From positions 186,001-250,000 of the forward strand of contig JAHDYR010000013.1 of the NCBI GenBank assembly GCA_019828565.1: 64,000 nucleotides of DNA, written 5' to 3'. How positions within the stretch are numbered: position 1 is the first letter of the stretch; each line of letters begins with the position of its first letter. Position numbers and translations under genes: made by a program. This stretch comes from Carpediemonas membranifera. Its lineage: Eukaryota > Fornicata. The notes beneath the pieces are model-generated. The model was not told where the DNA came from. It made no database searches and worked only from the letters and a program-made list of their open reading frames with translations. Positions 27,872 through 38,903 of the stretch are shown piece by piece.

Positions 27872-30800
27872 TCATACAATAGGACGACAGCACTCACCGC
27901 AGATGGAACTGGTGACGAACAACGCCCTGCTGTACCCCCTGAGCCTCTCCATAGTCCTCCACATCCAGAATCCAACGCCCGCCACTACCAGCGGCAGAAC
28001 TAGCAAGTCAACTGCACCGATGAATGCTTGACCCATACCCAGGATGTTCTGAACTCGGGCGAAGCGGGCGTTGAAGAGGTCAGAAAGCTCGGCGTCGAGG
28101 TCTACAATAGTGGCCGTGGTCGACTCCAGAAACTGGGAGAATATGGTTGACTCGGCCTGACTCCCAGCCAGGGAAAGCAGTCGCGTGCCGGAGACAACTT
28201 CGCCCAACCTCGCCGTGATGCCAGCAGGGGTCGTGCCAGCAAACACCAGCGAAGGCACAGTCAACCGCTGCCAAGAACTGGAGACAGTCGAGTAGCTCGA
28301 GCCGAGCTCTGCGGCGATCTCCTCGGGCTCCTTCCAAAGGCGATGCTGGGCAGCACCCAATGCGACGGATGCACCAGCCATGTAGGTGGCAGGGGCGGCA
28401 GTGGCGAGACTGCTGAGATCAGGGACGACAACCGCGGCGATGAAGCCGAAGCCTGCTGTTATTGCCATGACGAGGATGAAGACCAGGGTCGTGGCGAGCA
28501 GACCAGCACTGAAGGTGATCTTGTATCTCACAAATACCGTCTGGAATAGTTGGAGTCGGTCAGGTGGCACTCTCCGCCTCGGTTTCGGATTGAGGCCGAC
28601 GATTACAGCAGGAAGCACGACGAGGGCGGCGATGAACACGAAGGGAAGAAGCATCCCACCCAGCGTCACCCAGTGAAACTTCAATAGAATCTCCCCGGCA
28701 TATTCCACAATGCCCTGGGCCGACGACACGAGAGCATCAGCCACATACGGTGCTCGGGTGCGGAGTACTCCGGCGTCTGAGAGAAGAACCGGGTCGGTCG
28801 TGCACAGAGACCACGCGATAGCTTCCCGGTCGGACTTTGGGCGTGCTAAGTCCGTGGCAGTGTCATTATATCGCGTGATATCCAGGATTCTATCTTCTGT
28901 TACGTTCCACTTGATTGAATCAAGGGCGGCTGGGAGAGAATCGTTGGTGTTGACGGATGCGGCGAGGCGGGCAGCGATACTGAGAGCCTTGACAGTCATG
29001 TCAATGTGGTCAAGATAACAGTCTGCATTGACGCATTGGGTGCAGTTGGCGGCGAAATCAGCTCTCACAGCTGGGGCTGCCTCGAGCATTCGCACGAGGT
29101 GGAAGAAGCTAGTGGTAGTGTTGAGCGCCAGATATCGCTGTGTGGAGTACGCCAAGCCAACGGTGTAAGCGACCACACGAACAACGGCTCTACTGGCCTC
29201 CGTCGCTAGGGCTAGATTATGCTTGACCTGGACAACGTTCGTGAGAACTCTGTCCGTGATTACTGCCGACGACGCTGCGATGACCAATAGAGCAATGAGG
29301 ACAGCGGCCCCGGCCACAGCTGGGGCGGTGGGGATGCGGGCCCTGGCTACTGGAGAGAGAAGGACTCCAGCCGCGGTCAGGGTGACGAAGCAGGCGGCTG
29401 CGGCCGAGAACCATGGGATACGGCGTGTGAGTGTTGCCAGTGTGGCTATCTCACTATTGGCTGAGTCAAAAACGACAGTGGCAACGTCGTCGAGGGAGTC
29501 AAACAGGTCAAACCAGTACTGGGCGGTGTGGTCGTCGTAGACAACCTGCATGGCAACTTCCCGCTGCTCAGCTGGGGTTAGAAGGGCGTCACCGTCAGTT
29601 GTGTTGTACCAGACGTTACCCTCGTGCAGTCTACGGTCAGAGTCGTAGTGAGTCTCAGCCGCGTAGTCCCAGGAGACGGAATGATCGCCCAGCGCATCGA
29701 GGGGGATGCTGTAGGCGTATGCGGCCTCACACAGAGCGACGTTCATGGGGAAGTGGAGGTGCTCAATGGCCTGGATGAAGGGCACCATGGTCCCACAACG
29801 CTGATCGCCCAGTCGAGGGCAGGGCATGGCCGCATGGGCGCGCCTGATAGTGGTGCTGACCTCTTGCCTCCTCACGGCCACTGCCCGCCTGGCAGAGGCG
29901 ACGTCCCCGTCTACAATAAACCGGGTAGAGTCGAGCAGGGTGTCTCCCTTGAGAGCAGCGAGGGTGGGGATGTCCTGGGCTATCATCGCATTCACTGCGG
30001 CCAGCCTGGTCGGTGTCTCCCACGCGATGAACTGCTGGAAGAGGATCTCGGCTACAACGATGAGGATAGCTATGACGAGAAGCACAGTGAGGCCCAGGAT
30101 GTAAGTGACCTCGCGGGCCGTCGTATGGCGCCTAATTCTGCCCTTGCTGTTGAAGATGTAGGCCATCCATTCTCTCAAGGAGAGCATGGTGCTCTGAATG
30201 AGAGAGGCACGGCCAAGCCAAGGTTGGTCAGAGAAGCGGGACGACGAAACAGAGCTTTTGGTCGATGTCAGCGTGGCACGCGATGCACTACTACTTGGTG
30301 ATATCTCCCGGAGGAACTCTGTCACGCGATGCATGTCGATGTCACTCTCTCCGTCGGGCCCGGGCGCAGGCGTGCCGGTTGACCCGGTGGAGTCATAGTG
30401 GTTTGACTCCGAAGTTGCGGTCGCCGGGTCAGACACCAGACTCACATCACCCTCCTCCTCATCGTCGACAAGGCCGAGTCTAAATGGAGAGGTGGGCGTG
30501 TCGGGCAGACCTGGACCATCGCCGGTGTCAGATGCAGCGGGGGTCACCAAAACTTCACCTGCAATCCCGTCAACCGCGTCTTGGTCCGACTCAACGCCAG
30601 TCACGGCTACATCGAGCAGACTGTCGTCCAGGTCTTCGGTGGAGCTGGCCCCGCTGTCGCCAAGAGCATTAATCAATTGATCAACAATAACCACGTCCGG
30701 CATAGGCCCTCGTCTGACATCTTCGGGACTTACTTCGACCGTGGTTTGACCGTTGATAAACTGCGGGACCGCTGAGGCGACTGGGGACTGAGTATCAGAG

Positions 30801-33800
30801 TACATGGCCAAATCTGTGAATCTGCCGAGAGCGGTGCCGAGTAGTCTGAGTTGACGACGAACCTGGGCGTTCGAGGCGCCCAGACAGGAGAGCAGGGCGT
30901 TGTCGCAAGAAGTCACGATGGACGGAAAGACACGAGTGAACAGCCAGCCGGCCAAGCTGATAGCAAGGGCGATGTCCGCGACCGTGAGGAACAAGAGAAC
31001 CAGCAAGGCCCCTATCGCCATGAGCTTGAAGGCTGAGGCCAGGCGAGGGAAGTACTCGGCGATGGTGTCGATGAATTGGTACAACCCGATGTCTAGCGCG
31101 GCCGCACGAGATCCAGTTAGAGTCAGGTTCGAGTCAGATACGATTTGACCGCTTTCTATCGCCTCAACAACAGTTGAGAAAACTTCTGGTATGACGACAG
31201 TCATGGTCCAAGTCGGAGCAATCGACACGCGATACCAATCCGGCACCTCCATGACACTGCGCCTGACAATGAAGCTGACACCCTCGAAGGCATCCTCGAA
31301 GGATACAAGCACATCTGCATATTCTCTGACTGTATCTATAGATTCTATCAGATCTAACAGGGCAGCGTCAGGACCACCAGGATATAGATCCAGACCGCCT
31401 TGGACGGTGGCCATTGATGAGATCATCACGCCCTGCTGCATTGCAGTGGCCAAGATCTGTATCATCGGGATGGCAGCGATAGAGGTCTTGAAGACACCAA
31501 GAATGGTGAGGCAAACGGCGCCAATGATGATAATGGCCGCTATGTTTCCCAGCACTGTTGCCCAAATGACGTTGATCCCCACCTTTTCGACATCCGACCT
31601 CGCCGCTCTCCCATTCACAGTCGTCGACGCCGTGGAGACGGACGAGGCCGAGTAGTCAGATGTCCCTGCCATGCTAGCCTCCTCGGCCATCTCCGCCTTG
31701 ATCAGCCGGGCGGTCTGCCGGTCCCGCAGCACGTTCTCGAGGAAAAGGACGTACCACTCCCTCGTCACGGTGCTCTCGGGGTACTTGGCCAGGATCGCGC
31801 GGTAGGCGGACTCGGTGCGGCTGCAGGCCCGGTCGACGTGCTTGACCTGGGCGATGATGGCGGGCAGGTCGACCTTGGGCTCGAGGAACAGCGGCCACAG
31901 CCGCTGCTGGCGACGCAGTGCCGACAGGTGGTTCTCCCTCGCCCGTGCCAGCAGAGCTCTTACATTGACAACGGCAGAAGCATTCTTCTCGTCGCCCATG
32001 GAGTGCACCAGAAGTTGGTAGTCGATAAACTGCACAATACTGCACATGAGCACGCGGTCCGAGAGACATCGGTAGTCAAGTGTCGTGTGCTGGATACGGT
32101 TGAACATGGCTGGGCAGTCGGATGCACGGGTGGTGTCACGGAGGGCGAGTATCAGATCACACAGCCGTAGCTCGGCTGTGAACTGGGGGGCGTACGTCGT
32201 GCAGATGCGGCTGATGATGACAGCTGCAGCCCTCTCCAAGTTCTTGTGCTGGGTTGGGTTGAGTCGATGCCGTCTCAAGCTGCGGCGGTGCCAGATGAGG
32301 GGGCGACACCCAATCTCTACGACGACTGGGGGGAGGGAAAGCATGTCTGCTGGATGCCGGAGGGCGAATTCCGGAACGCCGGAGAGGGTCTGGAAAACTG
32401 ACTGGCGGTGTAAGGCATGGTGTATCGTTCCTTTGACCGCTAGATACAGTGACAGATTGGGATGACTCTCCAGAGTGTCAGATCGGGGCTGGACTAGCCT
32501 TAGCACGCGATACTCGCAGTTGTACTGGCGGAAGAGAACGAGGAGTGGGGGGGTGGCTGCTAGTGAAAGCTGGAGCAATAACAGGGGGAGGATTGGGACA
32601 GATACGACCGCTAGATACGATCCTGAGAGAGTGGCGAACAGTGCTATCGTCACAAGCGTGCTACCCACCGAAGCTACGGCAGCTGAAGCAGCCTGAGCGG
32701 CGTGTGCAATCGAGACAAGGGAGCATCGGTTCGGGAGATAGAGGAGAGTGATGCCGAGGGTCGCCAGGGCGGAGATCAGGGCCAAGAGGGCGAGCAGGCA
32801 GTCTAGTACGACCGCAATGACTCGATTTGAACTCGTCATTCGAGTCGGGTCGAGTTTTCCAATTTCTAGGATCATTCCAGCGAGCATGAATGAATGGATG
32901 AGACAAATCTCAGCGACAGAAGCCAAGTTGGGTCTGAATGTCAGGAACAGCGGAGCGGCGCGGGTCTGGATCTGCTGGAACACTGCGTGGATGTCGGCGA
33001 GGACGATAGCTAGCACTGCTGCACCCGTGGCCACCATATGGGCACCGAAGCTGCTATCAGGACAAAGTTTGGCGACGACCGGCTGGGCAAGTTGGACACC
33101 GCACGAGGCCCACAGGGCAATGCCGAACACATTGCGGTGGACTGAACTGGAGCAGAGACGAAGCAACCACCGCGCCAGTGATTGCAGTCGAAGGGAATGG
33201 AGTGGGCGATAACCCAGAGCAAGGGGCACGAGGAGGAGCACTGATGCCCATATACATGCGAGGAACGAGACAAGGCAGGCGGGTATACGCGATGAGAGGG
33301 CTGGAACCGTAAATACGGAAACCACATCTCGAAATTGAGTAAATCTATCTGAATATCGAGATACACCAGGTAAAACAGACAGAATCACGACCATAATACC
33401 AACCAGCATGGCTATGAGAGAGCTAAACTGGCGCTGTGGCAGGTCGCGATCGCCCACACCGTAGTTGAGCTCATGGACCCTAGTTAGGATCCCGCCTGGG
33501 GCTGCCTGGGTCGGCGCTGGTTTGAGCGCTTCATTTTGCATTCTCTTATTGATCAACTCTTTGATTACCAGCTGGTTTGCTGTGAGTGCCTCTGAGATGA
33601 CCTGAGCAAGGACCCTTGCCGTCTGGGCCATTATCTGGAGCTTATCTAGGGGAATGTATCTATTCTTACGGATCATCCTGACCATGAGATCCTCATCCTC
33701 GCAATCTATATCGCGTGCTAGGCGTCTGGCCTTGGCCTCACACTCTTGGTCGAATTTGACAGTGCGAACAGCGCCAAACATGAGGGTAACCACCGGTCGA

Positions 33801-34406
33801 CCGTCCAGACTGATAGCAGCAGCACCGTCATGCATGATCCGGGAGTGACACTCGCTGAGGCAAGAAGAGTTGTGTGCCAGGGTCATAACCAGCTGATCAG
33901 AGGCGGTGCAGCGGGGGCCTCCCTTGGGGGAGGGTCTGATGAGATTGTTGCACACTGTAGACACTCTGTAGGCGCGGGAGACGACTCGTCCTGCAAGGTC
34001 GACGCACGCAGCTGCCATCCCGGCGTGTTCAGAAAACTTGTCGATGATGAGGTCAACTCGGTGCATGGGCGTTAGACGCTCGAGTATGTTGTCCGAATGG
34101 GGGTTCTTAGGCTCCTCCTTGAGTATTAGGTAGGTCCTGAGGCGGTATACCTCGGCGGCGAGGTCATCAGGTCTTAACAGATACTGCGAGAGCAATTCGT
34201 CCAGGATGGCAGAAAAAGCGCGCAATTCTTCTGGGTCCTCGTCATCTATAGCTATTGGCGAGCTGTGTAAATGGGACGACAAGTATACGTACTGTGGAAG
34301 GCCAATCTTTGCTGGATGAAGCACCTCCGGGTTATCTGGGTCTGAAAGCGCGCCAATATCCTATATAAGCATAATAGAGCAAGAAACACACTTCAAAGTC
34401 GATCAT
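27872..34406 (-). CDS. giant polytopic membrane protein with PocR-type sensor domain and TmcB-like region
   Basis: Exon 1 is 34406-34392 (five codons), intron 34391-34361 (31 nt, GTGTGT...TTATATAG), exon 2 is 34360-27872; 2,167 residues. Residues ~100-285 resemble the PocR ligand-sensing domain: C-x-x-LIR-x-SP-x-G-x-x-RC-x-ASD, then C-x-x-x-CH and an AISLDGRPVVTLMFGAV strand (Cys at ~142, 156, 172, 176). A first block of about eight membrane spans follows (~310-640). Then comes a cytosolic helical stretch with A-x-x-AYRAILAKYPESTVTREW and VLFLENVLRDRQTA, typical of TmcB/TmcC-like protist proteins. Many more spans and loops fill 960-2150, with a Ser/Asp-rich cytosolic part near 1260-1400. A sensory role at the membrane is inferred; ligand and output unknown. 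A possible extra 3' intron (27897-27862) would add ~40 residues and end at 27719. Confidence 0.75.
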
Positions 34407-34632
34407 TGGGCGCGCAGATGATTAAACGGTCACGTCGTCGCAGGTCTTAATTTGCTCCAGGATCACGCGCAATTTACGACTTCCGAGATGTTCAGAGCCT
34501 TTGACCGCTCAAGAATGGGTCCGCCGCCCTTGTCTTGGACTCACCCGCCGTGTGTCTTGATTTCGTATCTAGAACGCGAAAATTTGCGAAAAAATGAACA
34601 CAGTTATTCAAGTTGCGATTCAGTCCCATTAC

Positions 34633-34645
34633 GGGGGGGGGGGGG
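34633..34645. repeat. G13 homopolymer
   Basis: Thirteen consecutive G (C on the coding strand) just past the stop of the carrier-like gene. It is the longest G run in the window and a likely place for length errors or replication slippage. Confidence 0.95.
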
Positions 34646-34651
34646 AAACGT

Positions 34652-35444
34652 TTAATTCTTTTTCTGTTCGTCCTCGCGGCGCTTGGTGAGGAACTTCCAG
34701 GCCAGCTCATATCCCCAGTAGTTGGCACCAATGGCACATGCGGTGCGGGCGACAATGATGTGAGTCTGACCCCACGACCCCGTGCGGCGGGCCACGAAGG
34801 GGGCACGCACCGCACCACAGACAGCACCGGCAGCCAGGCCTATCATACCGGCGTCAGTGGGAGTGCACTGGCCGATGTTATCGTAGTGCCTCACCTTTGC
34901 AACAAAGCGGCGGAGGTAGTAGTTCGACATGAACTTGGCAATGCCAGAGGTGCCGATCATCGCGACGTTATTGCTCATAGGGGTCTTATTGCCGATCATG
35001 TTCTGGAACATGTTGGCCGACACTTGCGCGATGCCGTCGCCGAAGAAACCACCCATAACAGAGCCGGGGACATGACCCATGCCGTGGGTCGCGGGAGGGA
35101 CGAGCCTGTTCATGGTGTTGCGGCTCCATCGGGCGGAGTTCTTGACCACGCCGACGTACACCATGCGGTCAGCAAGGGCCGTGGAGTTGAGGCCTTGGAG
35201 AGGGGCCTGGTGGTGGAGGACGACGTTGTTGAACGTGAAGAGGGCCAGTTGAGTTGCTATGCCTGAGAATACACCGGAGATGGCGATTTCTGTGTGAGAA
35301 TGGGGCATGCGGCAACGAACCGAGGCCAGGATTGGCGCCAACGGGCTGACGGCCAAGCACACGCTCACTAATGCTTCTAGGAGTAGGTTTCTGCTGCTCC
35401 TGGGCCTTCTGTTCGCGGTGAATCAGTGTTTTGAGGTTCTCCAT
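34652..35444 (-). CDS. divergent mitochondrial-carrier-like protein, paralogue of 11130-12005, two exons
   Basis: Exon 1 is 35444-35321, intron 35320-35290 (31 nt, GTTCGT...CTCACACAG), exon 2 is 35289-34652; 253 residues. The splice joins GANPGL to EIAISGVFSG, which lines up with TTPGAETSIGAISTG of the paralogue and confirms the exon. Hydrophobic Gly/Ala-rich segments follow, with FTFNNVVLHHQ after the first (compare P-x-D-x-x-K-x-R-x-Q of SLC25 carriers) and APFVARR after the fifth. The end ANYWGYELAWKF plus basic tail matches ANYVAFDVAVRAF of the paralogue. Unlike the paralogue, it has no Cys/His-rich head; its N-terminus is charged and soluble. An organellar carrier of unknown substrate is inferred. 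Confidence 0.6.
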
Positions 35445-35644
35445 ATTGTTGTGTCGCGAAAAGATTCGCTGACACGACCCAGATTGACCGTTGAAATCCA
35501 GTCTCTGCCGCGGAGTGTGGCGAGGAAACAAGCTAGCCGGGGCGCGAGGCACAGGCCTCAAATGCTCCTCGATGGTCTCACTGAAGGCGGATGGCTCCTC
35601 CAGCCACACGCCACCAGATCTCCCTTAGTCAAAACAGTACACGT

Positions 35645-36104
35645 TTAGAGCTTGGTGACCCAGTCATAGACGGCGTCAGGGGTGCGGGCGCCCTCGTACT
35701 TGGTGTTGGAGTCGCCGTGGAAAGCAATGATAGTGGGGATGCCACGGATGCCGTAGCGGCCGGAAAGCTCGCGGTTCTCAGTAACATCAACGAGGAAAGC
35801 GCAGATCTTGTTGTCGTCGGCGAAACGGGTGGAAAGCTCCTCATAGGGCTCGTGCCAGCGCTTGCAGCTATGTAACGGTTGGAAACAGACGAGCATCAAC
35901 CCAGATCGGTGGAGAGACCGCAAACAAGTTGATAGATCGCATTGAAACAAACTGGCCGCACCAGGGGGCAAAGAAAGTGACGAGAGAGACGTCGCACTTG
36001 GCAACCTCCGCGTCGAAGTTAGATTCGTTCAGATCAACGACCTTGCAGAAGGCAGAAGCAACGAGGATAAGAAGAACAGCGATTGAGAGCACACGGGTGT
36101 TCAT
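35645..36104 (-). CDS. single-domain thioredoxin/PDI-like secretory-pathway protein, two exons
   Basis: Exon 1 is 36104-35953, intron 35952-35868 (85 nt, GTTTGT...TTACATAG), exon 2 is 35867-35645; 124 residues. A signal peptide (MNTRVLSIAVLLILVASAFC) leads into one thioredoxin fold. The splice site falls inside the active site and rebuilds WCGHC (Cys49, Cys52), the PDI form, which neither exon shows alone. The cis-Pro loop is IRGIPTIIAFH and the domain ends normally at DAVYDWVTKL. There is no KDEL-type signal, so it may be secreted, vesicular or retained by a partner. The family forms or reshuffles disulphides in the ER; small one-domain PDIs are common in metamonads. Confidence 0.92.
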
Positions 36105-36291
36105 TGGATGAGATACGCGCGGTTGTTCAATTGTTGATCCGGAAATACGTGAATTATGGCCCATGAGTCGCTGGAAACATAAATCAAAAGATTAGCTCAA
36201 AACTTGCTCATTATGCGAAAACGGAGTCCCTACCCAACCTTAACCGACCAATAATTTAAGCAATGTTTTCCTTAAATGTCTCTGCTTGCGC

Positions 36292-37689
36292 TCAGACGCC
36301 ATCCGCAACCTCCTTGACGACGTCGTCTCCAACTACCCTTTCGCAAAACTCAATAAACCTATCCGCATAGTTGTGCGGGTTAACAGCGCTCACCGCGTGT
36401 CTGTCGTGAACAACACCCTTTGCCCTGTTTTCCAACACCTTAGTAACATTCCACTTAGTCAAAAGGTCGATGACTCCCACAAAATAAAGCTCGCTCCCGT
36501 CTTCAGACCACAGTCCGCCGTCCTCCGACTGGAATACAGACACGAGCAGCTTCTTGGTCAGGTGCTGCAGCAGGATGGGGTGTGGCACAGTGAGGTCACT
36601 CAGTTGGAACTGCCCCGCCTGGGAGAGCGGCCGGAAAGGCGCTGTCTCCTCATTGGGCGCTACCGGGATCCGTCGGCGGTGGTTGAGTCTGATAGTAGCG
36701 GGTGCGACCGGTCCTGAAGTCTCACACGACTCGCCCTCGTCGGCCTGCTGGGCTCCTGACATGGAGAGTGGGTCAATCCCCAGTCGAGTTGGGGTCCTTG
36801 TAGCAGTAGGCGAGGGCTCAGGGTCGGCTGGGGTGAGTGGCTTTGGGATCGTCCGCTTGATGTGGATGCCGAGGAGGAGCGAGTAGTCCATGAGACCCAG
36901 ACCCGCTAGGAACTGGCAGTCTAGCTCTAGCTGGCGGAGGAGGAGCTGCTGCTTGCGGCTGTCGAGTCTGACCTTCCGTTTCCACCGGATCATGTCCAGG
37001 TCCTTCAAGGTCTTGCCCACGTCCCTGTCCGACGTTGCTTCAGTCCTCGTTGTCCGGCCAACAGTGCTGCCTTTCAGGTCATACACGATGTCGACGTCAA
37101 GCGGTGTGTCGAAGACGTTGTTCATCACGACGATGTGCACCTTGCTCTGGTGCCTCGGGTTCACACGGTGGAGCCCGAAATAACGGGTAATGAGCGTGTG
37201 CGGGTGCCGGACGAAGTGGGCGTAGTATTCTGGCAGGATAGAACGCAGGAACTTGCTCTCGGACTTGGTCATCGTCTTGATCATGTAGGTGTGATCATGG
37301 GACGAAAAGAACGCCGAGCCTGACTTACCGGGCGACGGGAGGCCGAGGAGGGAGGACTCGCCGCAGATGGAGAGCATGTAGTCGGCTGCGTCCACGCCGA
37401 ACCTGTTGCGGAGAGCCCGGAACACCTTGGGGGCGTAGTCCTTGAACTGTGTGAGATGCAGGAAGGCAACGAACCTTGAAACTGGTGCTTTTGTGCGCCG
37501 GTGTGCGCAAGCCACCTTGTCTAGGCAGCTTGATCTTGTTCTGTTGTCGGAAATCATCGAGAACAATCTCCCCTGGCCGGTTTGGAGTAATTGCGCCAAC
37601 GGTTAGCCGTATTCCTGCGTTACCGTGATCAATAGCAACGAACCTGTCTGTATGTTCTCCTTCAGCGCAGCGGGATCGCCGATCTTCAT
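36292..37689 (-). CDS. PIP5K: phosphatidylinositol-4-phosphate 5-kinase (PIP5K type), three exons
   Basis: Exon 1 is 37689-37644, intron 37643-37615 (29 nt), exon 2 is 37614-37475, intron 37474-37447 (28 nt), exon 3 is 37446-36292; 446 residues. The joins restore QTGIRLTVGAITPN and TPAHKSTSFKFKDYAPKVF, both classic for PIP kinases, so the exon structure is well supported. Kinase features: glycine loop GKSGSAFF, MIKTM (ATP Lys), YDLKGSTVGR, LMDYSLLLGIHI, FVGVIDLLTKWN. An insert of ~80 residues rich in Pro/Thr/Ser lies between the MDYSLL block and the last lobe. It makes PI(4,5)P2 at membranes, controlling endocytosis and cytoskeleton. Exact 4- versus 5-kinase specificity cannot be proved from the loop. 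Confidence 0.93.
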
Positions 37690-37815
37690 TTGCTTATCGT
37701 ATCCGCAGCTTTGCCTGGACACACTCCAGAAACGGAGACCACTCAGCCTGCTCTCCATCAGAGCTCAACCACTGCCACCCACCCTATCGTAACCCACCCC
37801 GACTCTTTTCCTACT

Positions 37816-38607
37816 TTACAATTCATCCATCGTCCGGATGTGGACAGCGGGTGCAGAGTAGCCAAGCGGCGGCACGCTAATAAAAGTCTTGGGGGCCATT
37901 CCAGGTGACCTCCTGGGCGAACCGCGGGACCCTGCCTGGCCACTCAGCATTGTTCTCGGCGAGGGGCAGAGAGTATCTGGTCTGGGCGGCGACGGGCTTG
38001 CATTGGCACTCCTCGCCCGCCCATCAATCATCTGACACAGCTCGTCGTTCTCAATGCATACCCTGGCCGCCTTGTGGAACATCTCAGTGGATGAGAGGAG
38101 CGTGGCCAACTGACTCGGGTCAGCGTGCTGCAGCGAGTCCATGTGCCGCCGGAGTTTGTCTAGCGGACCGTGGCCTTCGAGTAGGGTGGGCAATGCGGAT
38201 TGGAGCGACCTTCCCGTGCTCCTTGTGAGGTTGGGCCGGGGGGAGGAGGGCAGCGAGAGGCGGGCAATCTCCAATGAATGGACCGAGTGGGACTGCTGGA
38301 CCTTGTTGTAGTAGTGCATGAACGTCGAGACAGGCACGGGGACGACCGAGCCGTTGGAGCTCGTTACGTAGACCAGGGTGGCGTTCTTGACGTCAGAAGC
38401 ACCTATGTCGCTGGGAAGTGGGAACGACGGATCATGCGTAGCGGTCTCTGGCGCAGTTTCAAGGCCTTCAGCAGGATGAATAGCGGCCATTGGGGCGTTT
38501 GATCCAAACAAGGTAGAACCGGAGCAAGGGGACCGGACAGCGCGTTGTTGCCCGGGAGAGACGCTACTACGCGCTCTTTGGTGGCGGTAGTTGTTCATAG
38601 ATGACAT
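37816..38607 (-). CDS. hypothetical Ser/Pro-rich protein
   Basis: 263 residues from the ATG at 38607. Termini are low complexity with Ser, Arg and Pro and many SP sites (RSSVSPGQQ, SPSPPRPDTLCPSPR). The middle (about 70-200) is more ordered: VKNATLVYVTSSNGSVVPVP, then helices with LDKLRRHMDSLQ and LATLLSSTEMFHKAARVCI. No family recognised, no membrane span. It lies between PIP5K and the S28 peptidase on the same strand. A regulatory, phosphorylated protein is possible. Confidence 0.55.
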   Translation of the reverse strand: MSSMNNYRHQRARSSVSPGQQRAVRSPCSGSTLFGSNAPMAAIHPAEGLETAPETATHDPSFPLPSDIGASDVKNATLVYVTSSNGSVVPVPVSTFMHYYNKVQQSHSVHSLEIARLSLPSSPRPNLTRSTGRSLQSALPTLLEGHGPLDKLRRHMDSLQHADPSQLATLLSSTEMFHKAARVCIENDELCQMIDGRARSANASPSPPRPDTLCPSPRTMLSGQAGSRGSPRRSPGMAPKTFISVPPLGYSAPAVHIRTMDEL

Positions 38608-38903
38608 TCAGACGTGATGAGTATGGTTGAAGCTTGAGAATTGGGTTGTGAAAACGCAGATTTAGCGAAGACCTCCGCTTTCAAGCCGCGACAACAGGCC
38701 TTGGGAGAGATTCCGTGCTCTCGTTAGGGTCACCCAGGCCGTCGGACATTTTTATGAGGTTGATTAGAAAATGATTGTGAGAAAAGTTCTGTGAGGAGAC
38801 AGATCAAGAAAATGCCACAAATCAACAAAACAGCCAGACCGCCACCACATCCCACCCCTCTACCCCGTCCCGACCCAACCACCTTCAACACAACTCATCA
38901 ACT

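Noticed and set aside
35308..35368. ATG at 35308 as start of the carrier-like gene
   Set aside because: It lies inside the 31-nt intron; the spliced exon at 35444-35321 gives better alignment with the paralogue.
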